Below, piece after piece: positions 26,710-36,355 of a stretch of DNA of 43,931 nucleotides. The notes beneath the pieces were generated by a model. That model was not told where the DNA came from. It was given only the letters and a program-made list of their open reading frames with translations, and did no database searches. Within the stretch, counting starts at the first letter, position 1. Each line of letters begins with the position of its first letter. Position numbers and translations under genes: made by a program. The stretch is from Sediminibacterium sp. (GTDB lineage: Bacteria > Bacteroidota > Bacteroidia > Chitinophagales > Chitinophagaceae), in NCBI GenBank assembly GCA_028687975.1, contig JAQTZD010000012.1:1-43931 (forward strand). The letters run 5' to 3'.

Positions 26710-27974
26710 TGCTTATACACCACTCCGTCTTTCATCACCAATAAAACCTTTCTAAGATCAGAGATATTAACAGATGGGTTACCGGAAAAAATGGCAATAT
26801 CCGCTTTTAGTCCGGGTTGAATCCGGCCAATTTCCCTGTCCAGTTTAAACGCTTTGGCATTCACACTGGTGGCGGCTTTTAATACCTGTAAGGGCTTCAT
26901 ACCATAGTTCACCATCAACTCCATTTCCAGCACATTCTGTCCATGGGGAAATACACCAACGTCTCCGCCCATACCAATCAACACGCCCGACTCCATCGCC
27001 AGTTTAAAATTTTTCTTTTTAACCTGAATATTCTCCGGTTCGGGTTCTGTACCCTTCTTCCAGCCTTTGTACCGGGTGGTGGATTCAGTTGCCGCGAGCG
27101 TAGGTATGTACACCGTACCCAGTTCTTTCATGAGCTTGCAGGTTTCGGCATCCAGTAAATCTCCGTGTTCAATTGTAGCTGCACCAGCCAGTACAGCACG
27201 CCGGATGGCTTCGCTGGTTTTGGCATGGGCAACCATTACCCTGCCACTGCTCTGTGTAACCTCATTGATCAGCTTCAACTCATTTAAAGTAAATGTGGGT
27301 TTCGTTTCTTCATTCAATCCCCAGCGGTAGTCTGCATACACTTTTATCAAATCGGCCCCCTTGCCAATCTGGTCGCGGACCACTCTCGCCAGATCGTTTC
27401 CATCTGCAGGTTCAGCACCCAGCATAATTTGCTGATCGTGGTCGTAACCCTTGGGACCATAAGAACCTGTTGCTACAATTGCCCTGCCGGCAACCAGTAA
27501 ACGCGGCCCGGGAACAATGTTATCATCAATGGCTTTTTTAAGTGCAACATCGGCATAGCCTGCACCCTCAGACCCCAAATCTCTTGCCGTGGTAAATCCG
27601 GCAAGCAGGGTTTCCCGGGCATGTACGGTTGCCCGAACCGTTCTATAAGCATCGGTTTCTTTCAACACCTGACTATCCCAATCTTTCAGGTTGTATGCAT
27701 ACAGCAACATATGCGAATGGCCCTCAATCAGACCTGGCATAAGCGTAGCATTGGGATAATTGATGCGCACGGCATTTTCAGGAATGCTGATACCCGAAAC
27801 TGGCCCGGCTGCAATAATTTTATTGCCCTGCACCAATACGGCCCATTCCCGGTGCATTTCTTCGCCGTCAAAAACAAGAGGCGCAGTCAGGTAATACGTG
27901 GATTGGGAAAACGACTGGCCGAAAAACAGCACACAGGCCAGTGCAATGAGGGTGTTTTTTACAGAGGTAAGCAT
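26706..27974 (-). CDS. Exported amidohydrolase-superfamily hydrolase
   Basis: A 422-residue metal-dependent hydrolase. A signal peptide ends near SFSQ (residue 24). The metal site shows His86-x-His88 in 'PGLIEGHSH', a Lys near residue 213 ('ADLIKVYADYRW', possible carbamylated Lys), 'VMVAHAKTSEA', 'IEHGDL', and Asp in 'LIGMGGDVG'. This pattern places it in the imidazolonepropionase/prolidase-like branch of the amidohydrolase superfamily, often peptidases or lactonases in the periplasm. The substrate is unknown. It is probably translated together with rmuC, though the two are functionally unrelated. It is divergent from the M20 peptidase gene, with 49 bases between. Confidence 0.85.
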   Translation of the reverse strand: MLTSVKNTLIALACVLFFGQSFSQSTYYLTAPLVFDGEEMHREWAVLVQGNKIIAAGPVSGISIPENAVRINYPNATLMPGLIEGHSHMLLYAYNLKDWDSQVLKETDAYRTVRATVHARETLLAGFTTARDLGSEGAGYADVALKKAIDDNIVPGPRLLVAGRAIVATGSYGPKGYDHDQQIMLGAEPADGNDLARVVRDQIGKGADLIKVYADYRWGLNEETKPTFTLNELKLINEVTQSSGRVMVAHAKTSEAIRRAVLAGAATIEHGDLLDAETCKLMKELGTVYIPTLAATESTTRYKGWKKGTEPEPENIQVKKKNFKLAMESGVLIGMGGDVGVFPHGQNVLEMELMVNYGMKPLQVLKAATSVNAKAFKLDREIGRIQPGLKADIAIFSGNPSVNISDLRKVLLVMKDGVVYKQ

Positions 27975-28023
27975 AACAGCAATTTACACCATTCTGCTTA
28001 CCTTACAGGCATATTCTATCGTC

Positions 28024-29469
28024 ATGATCAAACGCATATCTACCCTTTTGTTGCTGGTTGTTATTGTACTTATTGGAGTTTTATTGTTCAATACTTTCCG
28101 GTTCGGAAAGTCGGTAATAGCAAAGCAGGAAACCGTTTCCATTCCCAATGTTTCCGGCGATGCAGCACGGCACTTAAGTGAGGCCATTCAAATTAAAACG
28201 ATCTCCTTTGGCGATACCCTGGCCATTGATACCACTTCATTTACTCAGTTCCGGAGTTTCATGGAAACGAGCTACCCAACAATCCATCAAAAACTGGACA
28301 GACAAATTTTTAACCAGTTTAGTTATGTATACACCTGGAAAGGAAAAGATACCAGCCTTCAACCCTATGTATTGATGGCCCATATGGATGTTGTTCCGGT
28401 TGAGGCCGTAGCAGAAAGCAAGTGGTCCCATCCTTCCTTCAGCGGACTTATCCTCAAAGACACCGTTTGGGGAAGAGGGGCTGTAGACGACAAGTCTTCT
28501 GTAATTGGTATAATGGAATCGGTTGAGCAACTTCTTAAAGAAAACTATACACCGGAACGGACCATCTATTTGTGTTTTGGTCACGACGAAGAAATCTCCG
28601 GCAAAAGGGGTGCAGGTAGTTTTTCAAAATGGTTCAGGGAAAAGAACATCCGGCCTGCATTGGTGCTGGATGAGGGCGGCCGCATAGACCGGGAGCATTT
28701 TGAACGGGTGAAACGCCCGGTAGCTGTGATCGGAACCGGAGAAAAGGGATATGTAAACATTGACCTTACCGTAGAGGTTCCGGGAGGACACTCTTCTATG
28801 CCGCTTGCAGAAACAGCCATCGATATCCTGAACCAATCCATCGTGAAAATAAGAGCCGGTCAGATGCCGGCATTGATCACGCCCTCCATTCAGGAACTGC
28901 TGAACAGAACAGGACCAGCAGAACCATTTATGAACCGTATGGCACTCAGCAATCTGTGGTTATTCAACGGAATGTTGGTGAAAGAGCTGGAAAAAACCAA
29001 GGAGAGCAATGCCATGATTCATACCACCATTGTTCCGACCATCATCAAGGCGGGTATCAAAGACAATGTAATTCCTTCTGTAGCCAAAGCTACCCTCAAC
29101 AGCAGGATACTGCCCGGACAAACCAGCGAGGATGTGGTGAACTATGTTAAAAAAGTGGTGAATGACCCAAGAGTATCTGTAAAAAAACAAACCATTTCAT
29201 TGATGGAGCCCTCTCCAACCAGTCCCTTCAACGGGCCTGCCTTTAAAAAACTGGAAAAGATCACCCATCAGATTGCACCAGATGCCATTGTTTCTCCATT
29301 CCTGTTAATTGCTGCTACAGACTCCCGTTATTTCCGCGGTTTCAGTGATGCAGTATTAAACTTTTCTGCCATGCAGGATCCAAAGGGATTTCATGGTATT
29401 GACGAACGCATTGGCGTTTCGGATCTGAACCGAATGATCTTTTTCTACCGGATGCTCATCACCCAATAG
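28024..29469 (+). CDS. M20 family zinc peptidase, membrane-anchored or exported (CPS1-like)
   Basis: A 481-residue protein. An N-terminal hydrophobic helix (residues 6-22) serves as an anchor or signal. The di-zinc M20 site is intact: 'MAHMDVVP' (His and Asp), 'GRGAVDDKSS' (bridging Asp), 'GHDEEISG' (catalytic Glu pair), 'LDEGG' and 'GFHGIDERI' (last His). A dimerisation domain lies between ~230 and 370. The length and motifs fit carboxypeptidase-S-like (CPS1) peptidases, which cleave short peptides or N-acyl-amino acids. The frame extends upstream, but the ATG at 28024 begins the membrane helix. Confidence 0.9.
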   Translation: MIKRISTLLLLVVIVLIGVLLFNTFRFGKSVIAKQETVSIPNVSGDAARHLSEAIQIKTISFGDTLAIDTTSFTQFRSFMETSYPTIHQKLDRQIFNQFSYVYTWKGKDTSLQPYVLMAHMDVVPVEAVAESKWSHPSFSGLILKDTVWGRGAVDDKSSVIGIMESVEQLLKENYTPERTIYLCFGHDEEISGKRGAGSFSKWFREKNIRPALVLDEGGRIDREHFERVKRPVAVIGTGEKGYVNIDLTVEVPGGHSSMPLAETAIDILNQSIVKIRAGQMPALITPSIQELLNRTGPAEPFMNRMALSNLWLFNGMLVKELEKTKESNAMIHTTIVPTIIKAGIKDNVIPSVAKATLNSRILPGQTSEDVVNYVKKVVNDPRVSVKKQTISLMEPSPTSPFNGPAFKKLEKITHQIAPDAIVSPFLLIAATDSRYFRGFSDAVLNFSAMQDPKGFHGIDERIGVSDLNRMIFFYRMLITQ

Positions 29470-29528
29470 GCTGCGGTTCTTCTGTAAAGAGCATCTGTAA
29501 AATCAGTACCTTCGGAACACAGCTCCTG

Positions 29529-32500
29529 ATGAAAACCGTATTGATTATACTGCTGTATATAGCAGCCAATTTAATAAGTCCGTTTGCAAACGCCCAACTC
29601 CTCTGCGGGTATGATATGGGCAGAACAGATACTGCTAAGGCAAAGCTGTTTAAAGCAGAAGAAGAAAAACTCCATCAACAGATCCGGCTTCAAATATTTA
29701 AGGCCAGACGGGCGCAAATGGAGCATGGGCTGGTGAGGAACAACACATCTGTCCTAAAGAGAAACGATGCAGACCCTCCTGTTGTTGTTCTTCCTATCGT
29801 ATACATCCCTGTGGTATTTCATATTATCAGTGAGGATCCATTTTCCGTAACAGATGCAATGGTACAGGCGGCAGTGGACGATCTCAACAAAGCGTATGCG
29901 CACCAGGATGCTTACAGCGTAGATACCCTTGGTGCAGACACCCGCATACAATTCAAACTGGCACAACGCGCCCCGGATGGCGGAAAATCAACAGGCATCA
30001 ACCGGATCAAATCCTATTACGAAACCATGGACGTAGATCTGGAAGATGCAGCAGTAAAGGGTCTGATTAACTGGGACCCTGCACGCTATGCCAATATCTG
30101 GGTGGTGAAAAAGATCAACGGAGAAATACAACCCAGCCTCTTCGAATGCGGCAAGTGGAGCCGGATGGCTTATGGCGGATATGCATCCGCCGGGGGTGGT
30201 ATGGTGGTAGCCGGGTTGGGTACAGCCGTTCTGGCTCATGAAATGGGTCATTATTTGTCGTTGCTGCACACTTTCCAGGGAACCAATTGCATCAACAACG
30301 ACTGTACAACCGATGGAGACCAGGTATGCGATACTCCTCCTGATCGAAGTATACAAGGATCTTCCTGCACTGATCCGGAAAATTCCTGCACTACAGATAC
30401 GCTCTCCGGACCATTTACGGAAGACCGGCGAGACAATATCTCCAATTTTATGGACTATGGTACCAGTTGTCCAACTGTATTTACACCCGGTCAGGGAGAA
30501 AGAATGCGGGCATTTCTGGAAGTGTTCAATGGAGGAAGTTTGTTGCTGAGCAACGGAGCCACCCCGCCCTGCGCAGAAGACATCCTTGCATTATATGAAG
30601 TAACATCCAACTCCTATCCGGAAACGGGTAGTGAGGTAGGATTTACCAACAGATCATCAGGAGCAGATCATTACGAGTGGTATGTAAAGGACTATAACAG
30701 CGGTATTGAAACACGCGTTGGTACATCCGGCAACCTGCAACATGTGTTTGCAACTGCAGGCACCTATGCGGTAACACTCCGCGCATTGAACGCAACAGAA
30801 ACCTGCAACAGCAGTTATTATACACAAATCACCGTTAACTGCGGAACGGTAGCAAGGTTCTCTCCCGACAAGAGACTTGTTGCGTCCAAAACCGGAATTT
30901 ATGAGGATACGGTTACTTTTAAAAACAGTTCGCACAATGCAGACAGTTTTGAATGGTATATCAGTAACAATACTACCGGGGTAGAAGAAATGGTGGGCAC
31001 AACAACCGACCTGAGGTACTCTTTTCCCGAAAAAGGCAGTTACAACATCTGGCTGAAGGCAACAAAGGGTTCCTGTATATCTGCTTCCGGAACCTTTCGT
31101 TTAAATGTGACGGAAGCAACCAGTGATGCAATCATTGAGCTGTACTCGGTAAACTGTTCCAATAACGAAAACATCCGCATGTATTTTGGAATCCGCAACC
31201 TGGGAATAGACACAATACCCGCGGGTACAACTGTTCGGTTTTATGACAAAGAGCTTACGCATCCTGACCGAAAGGAACTCAGCACCCTTTTCAAAACAAC
31301 AACGGATATACCCGGAAATTGTGTGGCCGGTTTTGTGCACATCGTGAAAGCAGAACGAAACAGGCAAGATTCTATTTATATGATTCTGGACGAAGAAAAT
31401 TCTATCCGGGAAATCAGTAAAACAAACAACCTGAACTACCGCTTTGCGTTTCAACCCAGGCGCAGCATCACACCCAACAATGTAACGGTGCTGGTGAACA
31501 GTACACAGGCAATCAACCTGAACTATTCTCCGGATCAGCTTAGCAGCATTGTGTGGAGCAGTAATATCGGTAGCGTCAATTGTGCCGGCTGTGTAAGCAG
31601 TTCTATAAAAATTCTGGATACAACTTATTTAAAAGCAAGAACTGTTACAGAATACGGTTGTGAAGATTCAGTAACAGCAACCATCCATGTATATCCCAAC
31701 GATTTAAAAGCAGGCAATCCGGAAATATATTGCTATAAAAGCAACGACAGCATATTGGTGAATGCGAGGTTGTGCCTGTTGAATGGATATGAAGAACTGA
31801 AGAAGCCAATCAAAGTACAATACTACGACCGAATGAAAACAACGCCCGGGGCAGTGCTTTTGTATGAAGCCACCCTGAACGTTACCACCCTTTTTACGGG
31901 GGGCTGTGCAGAAATTTCCTACGCTTTTGCCCGGAATGGCGCCACCAACGTGTACGTTTATTTCAATCCCGATCTGGCGCTGTACGAAGAGCAGACCAGC
32001 AACAATATGGCAAACATCCCCTACCTGATCTATTCCATCGGAGTACCGGAAACAGCGGTATCGGTATACCGGGGAGAGCCCTATCCCTTATCCATCTATC
32101 AGTATGGAGAGCCGGTAACCAGTATCCTGTGGACACCCGCTTTTGCCATGAGCTGTACAGATTGTTTTACTCCTGTTCTAAAAACCAACAGCTCGACCAT
32201 TGTTAAAACAGTAGCCACCAGTAAATATGGATGTGCAGACTCTGCGCAGATTGCAATCAATGCGTATTACCGTTCCCACCTGGCATTGCCCAATGTGTTC
32301 ACACCCAACGGAGATGGCAACAACGATTACTTCTATGTAATAGCGGGAAAAGAAGTAACACAAGTAAAACTTTTTCGGATTATGAACCGCTGGGGTGCTA
32401 CTGTATTCAACAGCAGCACTTCTTTACCCAACAGTTATACAGATGGCTGGAACGGAACACAAAACGGGAAGCCTGCAGAAGAAGGAACTTATATTTATCA

Positions 32501-32567
32501 GATCATTGTACAACTGAGCAATGGAACTACTGAAACATACAAGGGAAATATTACACTGATCAGATGA
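29529..32567 (+). CDS. M43 metalloprotease with PKD domains and type IX secretion type B CTD
   Basis: A 1012-residue secreted protein. A signal peptide ends near FANAQ (residue 23). An M43 pappalysin-type catalytic domain carries the zinc motif HEMGHYLSLLH at residues 237-247 and the Met-turn 'NFMDYGT'. Two PKD-like domains follow at ~355-435 and ~445-530 ('EWYVKDYN', 'EWYISNNT'). Residues ~540-900 form beta-rich CARDB-like repeats. The C-terminal ~95 residues ('LPNVFTPNGDGNNDYF', 'NRWGATVFN', 'GTYIYQIIV') form a gliding-motility-associated type B sorting domain, so the protein is exported by the type IX system. Its stop overlaps the start of the PorP/SprF-like gene (ATGA). Confidence 0.92.
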   Translation: MKTVLIILLYIAANLISPFANAQLLCGYDMGRTDTAKAKLFKAEEEKLHQQIRLQIFKARRAQMEHGLVRNNTSVLKRNDADPPVVVLPIVYIPVVFHIISEDPFSVTDAMVQAAVDDLNKAYAHQDAYSVDTLGADTRIQFKLAQRAPDGGKSTGINRIKSYYETMDVDLEDAAVKGLINWDPARYANIWVVKKINGEIQPSLFECGKWSRMAYGGYASAGGGMVVAGLGTAVLAHEMGHYLSLLHTFQGTNCINNDCTTDGDQVCDTPPDRSIQGSSCTDPENSCTTDTLSGPFTEDRRDNISNFMDYGTSCPTVFTPGQGERMRAFLEVFNGGSLLLSNGATPPCAEDILALYEVTSNSYPETGSEVGFTNRSSGADHYEWYVKDYNSGIETRVGTSGNLQHVFATAGTYAVTLRALNATETCNSSYYTQITVNCGTVARFSPDKRLVASKTGIYEDTVTFKNSSHNADSFEWYISNNTTGVEEMVGTTTDLRYSFPEKGSYNIWLKATKGSCISASGTFRLNVTEATSDAIIELYSVNCSNNENIRMYFGIRNLGIDTIPAGTTVRFYDKELTHPDRKELSTLFKTTTDIPGNCVAGFVHIVKAERNRQDSIYMILDEENSIREISKTNNLNYRFAFQPRRSITPNNVTVLVNSTQAINLNYSPDQLSSIVWSSNIGSVNCAGCVSSSIKILDTTYLKARTVTEYGCEDSVTATIHVYPNDLKAGNPEIYCYKSNDSILVNARLCLLNGYEELKKPIKVQYYDRMKTTPGAVLLYEATLNVTTLFTGGCAEISYAFARNGATNVYVYFNPDLALYEEQTSNNMANIPYLIYSIGVPETAVSVYRGEPYPLSIYQYGEPVTSILWTPAFAMSCTDCFTPVLKTNSSTIVKTVATSKYGCADSAQIAINAYYRSHLALPNVFTPNGDGNNDYFYVIAGKEVTQVKLFRIMNRWGATVFNSSTSLPNSYTDGWNGTQNGKPAEEGTYIYQIIVQLSNGTTETYKGNITLIR

Positions 32568-33601
32568 TACAGCAGAAAAAACATACCGGGTTTCTGCGAA
32601 CCATACTGGTCATGGCATTGATGCCATTGCTTCAACAGCATGCCAAAGCACAGGATCCGCAGTTTTCACAATTCTTCTCCTCGCCCCTTACATTAAATCC
32701 GGCATTAACCGGAAATTTCAATGGAACCATGCGGGCGGTGGCTAATATCCGTTCACAGAACGCAGACTATGCCAACGCCTATAATACCAAAACCGCATCG
32801 GTAGACTTTCCAATCCTCGGCAGGCAGATCAAACAGAACGACCAGCTAAGTATGGGCATACTCCTGCTATCGGATCAAACAGGCAACAGGGTGATCACTC
32901 AAAACAACCTCGGTCTGTCGCTGGCATATATGAAAGCACTGGATGAGGAGCAAAAAAGATCCATAACGCTGGGTTTTCAAATGAATTACAGCAACAAGCG
33001 GTTCAATACCGCCAACGCACAGTTCGAGGACCAGCTTACTCCCGGAGGATTTACCAATCCAAGTGGTGATGCCCTGCTGTCTAAGAATCTTTCCCGGTCG
33101 GCAATGGATGTAAATGCGGGGATACTTTATCAGTACAGCCCCACCACCGAAAACCATTATTATATAGGAGCGTCCCTGTTCAATATACTCGGATCTCAGA
33201 AAGGTTTTAGCAACCAGGCTACCATTGCGGGTTTAAGAAAAAGCCTTCATGGTGGCATGTACAGTCCGCTGGGATACAATGGCACCCTGCATGCCAGTTT
33301 TCATTTCCAGCAACAGCAGAGTTATAACCAATTACAGCTGGGTGGCGCTTACAGTCATTTTATAAAAGACGCCTTGCGGTCCTATGTAGAAATTTATGTA
33401 GGTACCTGGTTTCGGACGGATCAAACACTAATTCCGTATATAGGAATTGAATGGAATTACTGGAGACTGGGTTATACCCACGACATCAGTTTCAGCAAAC
33501 AAATCACGGCCGGGCAGCTGCGTCGCTCGAACGAAATATCCCTGTATTATCCATTGAACAAAGATAAAAGTCTGCTGAAATACAAATGCGGCATTTTTTA
33601 G
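32564..33601 (+). CDS. PorP/SprF family type IX secretion partner
   Basis: A 345-residue outer-membrane protein. A signal peptide (residues 1-29, ending KAQDP) is followed by the hallmark 'DPQFSQFFSSPLTLNPALTG' and beta-barrel strands. PorP/SprF proteins attach type B CTD substrates to the cell surface after type IX export. Type B substrates often carry their own SprF-like gene directly downstream, as here: start ATG 32564 overlaps the preceding stop by four bases. The C-terminus ends in Lys-Cys-Gly-Ile-Phe; the final aromatic residue fits outer-membrane assembly. Confidence 0.92.
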   Translation: MIQQKKHTGFLRTILVMALMPLLQQHAKAQDPQFSQFFSSPLTLNPALTGNFNGTMRAVANIRSQNADYANAYNTKTASVDFPILGRQIKQNDQLSMGILLLSDQTGNRVITQNNLGLSLAYMKALDEEQKRSITLGFQMNYSNKRFNTANAQFEDQLTPGGFTNPSGDALLSKNLSRSAMDVNAGILYQYSPTTENHYYIGASLFNILGSQKGFSNQATIAGLRKSLHGGMYSPLGYNGTLHASFHFQQQQSYNQLQLGGAYSHFIKDALRSYVEIYVGTWFRTDQTLIPYIGIEWNYWRLGYTHDISFSKQITAGQLRRSNEISLYYPLNKDKSLLKYKCGIF

Positions 33602-33797
33602 ACTGGTCTAAAAACACAAAAGGAGCACCCATGCAGGCACCCCCTTTGTTTTGTCAATTTACCTAAACTTAACTATTTGAATCAAACATGAAAAAACCTC
33701 TTCGTTTTTCTGAAACAAAAGTACATTCAGGTAAGGGTTCGGAACAATGAGAAGCAACAGACCAAAATATGATCTTAGGCAGGTTTTTGTGGTGCCG

Positions 33798-34385
33798 CTA
33801 ACGGATACTGCCGATGCCGCCGCCTACATGAAATACCTGACTGGTGATCCAACCACCTTGTGGGCTAAGCAGGAAAGCAGTCGTAGCTGCAATATCCCGT
33901 TCAGAACCAATCCTTTTTAAAGGGTGTCTTTGGGCGTTCGCCTCCATTTTTTCGGGGCTGCTCAAGATATGTTGGGTCAGGGAGGTTTTTGTAATAGATG
34001 GCGCTAGCAGTTCACCCGGATCGCGGGTGTCAATTCTGCCGCAAGTGCTCTGGTTAATCGCTCCACAGCGCCCAGAACCTACTGTTTATAATCCTCCATA
34101 AAATCGGATGCCGGTATTTTGGAAAAGGGTTTCAGCGGAACAGCCCCCACGCAGTAAGCCAGGCCATCCAGTTGAACCGGAATAAAACTGAAATCAATAT
34201 TGTCTGCCAGCACATCTAAATAGTGAAAGGACAGATTCCCGCTGTTGGGCTGCGGATTTCGGAAATACGTTCCAACAACATTGTTATCTACAGCCAGCTG
34301 TGCAGATAAAGCTCCGCCAACACCGCTGGTTCCAACGATCAGGTAATTTTTGTTGTTGACAACAACAAAACCGGTGTTTTGTTAG
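33798..34385 (-). pseudogene. SDR oxidoreductase remnant with internal deletion and frameshift
   Basis: Three blocks in order on the minus strand match a short-chain dehydrogenase. Block 1 (about 34082-34385) has the NAD-binding start 'NYLIVGTSGVGGALSAQLA' and 'LDVLADNIDFSFIPVQLDGL'. It runs into a TAG at 34079-34081. Block 2 continues in the same frame with 'VLGAVERLTRALAAELTP' and 'AIRVNC'. Block 3, after a one-base frameshift at the next TAG, reads 'APSITKTSLTQHILSSPEKM', 'RIGSERDIAATTAFLLSP' and 'GGWITSQVFHVGGGIGSI' to a stop at 33798. The ~70 residues with the catalytic Ser and YxxxK are missing. In normal relatives, NVLGAV and GAVEGLTRAL lie apart; here they are fused, so deletion between GAV-coding microhomologies is likely. 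No ATG is visible at the 5' end. Confidence 0.85.
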
Positions 34386-34430
34386 AACCAGCAACAATTT
34401 AGATCCTTTGGAACGGGGTTGGTTTAAACT

Positions 34431-34471
34431 TGCAGACCATCCCGACGGGATGATCTGCAGAACTTTTTTTT
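34431..34471. terminator. Strong hairpin with T-run
   Basis: Arms 34431-34443 and 34447-34459 pair over 13 positions with one mismatch around a GAC loop, followed on the plus strand by eight T residues (34464-34471). It lies just downstream of the metallophosphoesterase stop, so it can end that minus-strand transcript, although the T-run is on the plus-strand side. Confidence 0.65.
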
Positions 34472-34474
34472 CGA

Positions 34475-36187
34475 CTATTTAATGGGGGTACCAAGATTAG
34501 CCAGTTTCGCGCGCATCTCCGAACTAAGTTGCAAAACCAGCTCTGCGTTTGCTACACCTGAAGGCATTGGATCCTGTTCAATATTGAATAACTGATTGGC
34601 GGCAACAGCATAGGATCTTGCTTTTGCAACCAGCGATCCTTCTTTGGCAATGGGGTCCACGTCGGTAGCAAAAATAGAAATGGTCTCATCGCTGTTGCGG
34701 GTTATTCTAAAACCCCTGAACTGCTGGGGGAATTCCCTCAAAGAAGGAGTTTCCACTTCCCAGAAGCCGAGTTCCGGTCTGGAAGGATCAGGTGATTTTT
34801 GAGGAGTGACCACACTCAGGTGCCTATGTCCTGATACCCACAAAATAAGGTTGGGATAGGTATGCAGTTTTACCAGCATTCCATCTTCGGACTTATAAGA
34901 AGAAGCACTCCATTTCATGGATTCTCCAATTAATGTTTGCTGAAGTACTACCTTAATTGGAATATGCGCGGCAATGATCATGAGTTTGCCTTCCGCCTGC
35001 CCCTTGTCCAGTTCGTTGATTAACCAGTCGTAGCGCTCCTTATCAAGGGACCCCTTGCCATAGCCATCTGTTATAGTACGATCGTCTCTGTTGGTATTGT
35101 CGAGAACAATTACTTTTAATGGCAGGTCCGACCTGGGTTCAAAAGCATAACTGGCAAATCCGGAAGCAGCGGTAGCGGCTGTAAAACCATGGCCCGCAGG
35201 AGAGCTGGTGCTTTTTACAAAAGCATCCATAAAATCATTGCGGGTAATAAACCGTCTGTTCAGATCCGGAGCAACCACAGGAGGAGTGGTAAAGTTACCA
35301 ACTGGTCCTGCGCCAACAATCTCACCATTGGGGGTTTTACCATTGATGACGCCCATATAATAGCCCCTGCTACTAATGCCGGAGGGATCAGTGAAAATGT
35401 TCCCAAGATTCATAACCGTATTACCGATCATTTTATCTTTCACATACTGATCGGGCGGAAACATACCCATCCAGAAGTGATCGTGATTGCCAAGCGTCTG
35501 GTACCATTTAAGAGATGGGTCTATGCCCTCGGCTTTGAATTCGTCCTGGTAGTCATTATTGGGTCCGGGGTTGGGGTCGTCTTTTTCACCGGAATCAGGG
35601 TTAATCACTTTTCCGTCCATTACGTCTACAAACCATTTCAGTTCGTTGTACTGGGCGCTGTTCAGGGCATCTCCAAGCGAAAGTCCAAAATCGAAGGGTT
35701 TTGTTTTATGAAGCCGGTTGATGGTATGAACAGCTGCATCGAGCATATGGGTGGAATAAAGCATGGCCGGCGAATAACCAGAGATAATACCCCATTTGTA
35801 TCCATAATAAATGGCCTGTGCCGGTGATTCTTTATCCGTAATATGAATATCTGAAATGGCAAAGAAGTTGGCCAGAAGCGCTGCATTGGTTACGGAATTA
35901 CCCGAGTAATTCGAAGGCATCAGGTCAACTCTTTTTTGATGCGGCACACCGGAACCGTAATACCAGGTGCCATACCCATACTGACCAAACAGGGCAACAT
36001 CGTTGGGCCCGATCCTGTGCGGATAGGTTGGAACCTGGTCGGGAATAATTGTTTGTTCAGCAGTTGTAGTAACAGTGGTGCCGGGAGATTCAATCACGGC
36101 AATGTTTTTATTACAGGAAATCAAACAAAGTAAAAGCAGTCCAGGTAAGTATGAGGGGATTCTTCCGGTGATTGATCTCTTTCTCAT
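34475..36187 (-). CDS. Metallophosphoesterase lipoprotein (TIGR03768-like)
   Basis: A 570-residue protein with a lipoprotein signal peptide (LLLLCLISC, Cys25). It has the calcineurin-like sequence of metal motifs: 'FAISDIHITDKE' (D-x-H), 'FGLSLGDALNSAQYNE' (G-D), 'YQTLGNHDHFWMG' (G-N-H-D), 'MIIAAHIPI' (H), and 'ILWVSGHRHLSV' (G-H-x-H). The spacing and the 'YYGYKWGIISGYSPAMLYST' insert resemble the TIGR03768 family of large bacterial metallophosphoesterases. The substrate is unknown. It is probably anchored facing the periplasm. The upstream region contains a 7-bp inverted repeat (36284-36310). Confidence 0.82.
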   Translation of the reverse strand: MRKRSITGRIPSYLPGLLLLCLISCNKNIAVIESPGTTVTTTAEQTIIPDQVPTYPHRIGPNDVALFGQYGYGTWYYGSGVPHQKRVDLMPSNYSGNSVTNAALLANFFAISDIHITDKESPAQAIYYGYKWGIISGYSPAMLYSTHMLDAAVHTINRLHKTKPFDFGLSLGDALNSAQYNELKWFVDVMDGKVINPDSGEKDDPNPGPNNDYQDEFKAEGIDPSLKWYQTLGNHDHFWMGMFPPDQYVKDKMIGNTVMNLGNIFTDPSGISSRGYYMGVINGKTPNGEIVGAGPVGNFTTPPVVAPDLNRRFITRNDFMDAFVKSTSSPAGHGFTAATAASGFASYAFEPRSDLPLKVIVLDNTNRDDRTITDGYGKGSLDKERYDWLINELDKGQAEGKLMIIAAHIPIKVVLQQTLIGESMKWSASSYKSEDGMLVKLHTYPNLILWVSGHRHLSVVTPQKSPDPSRPELGFWEVETPSLREFPQQFRGFRITRNSDETISIFATDVDPIAKEGSLVAKARSYAVAANQLFNIEQDPMPSGVANAELVLQLSSEMRAKLANLGTPIK

Positions 36188-36283
36188 GTCTGTTTATTTG
36201 AAATATGAAAGATTGAAAACCGATGTAGTAGTGCATGAAAGCACAAAACTTAAGTATTACACATAAAGCTACGCTGCATTCTT

Positions 36284-36310
36284 ACCATGAAAAATGATAA
36301 TAATCATGGT
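36284..36310. repeat. Inverted repeat upstream of the metallophosphoesterase gene
   Basis: ACCATGA and TCATGGT (perfect 7-bp arms) are separated by 13 bases. The site lies about 100 bases upstream of the metallophosphoesterase start and next to the end of the Fic remnant. It could be an operator or a weak terminator; no T-run follows. Confidence 0.35.
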
Positions 36311-36355
36311 TCTGCCTGTGAAAACTCAACTTCTTGGGTGAAGTATCGGGAGTTT

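Noticed and set aside
33615..33655. Terminator-like hairpin after the PorP gene
   Set aside because: Pairing is broken by bulges and mismatches, with only short uninterrupted runs. The T-rich end alone is not enough to call it.
33747..33920. 57-codon plus-strand frame and a longer one at 33844
   Set aside because: Both are antisense to the SDR remnant, whose homology on the minus strand explains their openness.
35189..35827. 212-codon plus-strand frame inside the metallophosphoesterase gene
   Set aside because: Long but antisense to conserved metal-binding motifs of a real gene. Its composition has the appearance of a shadow frame.
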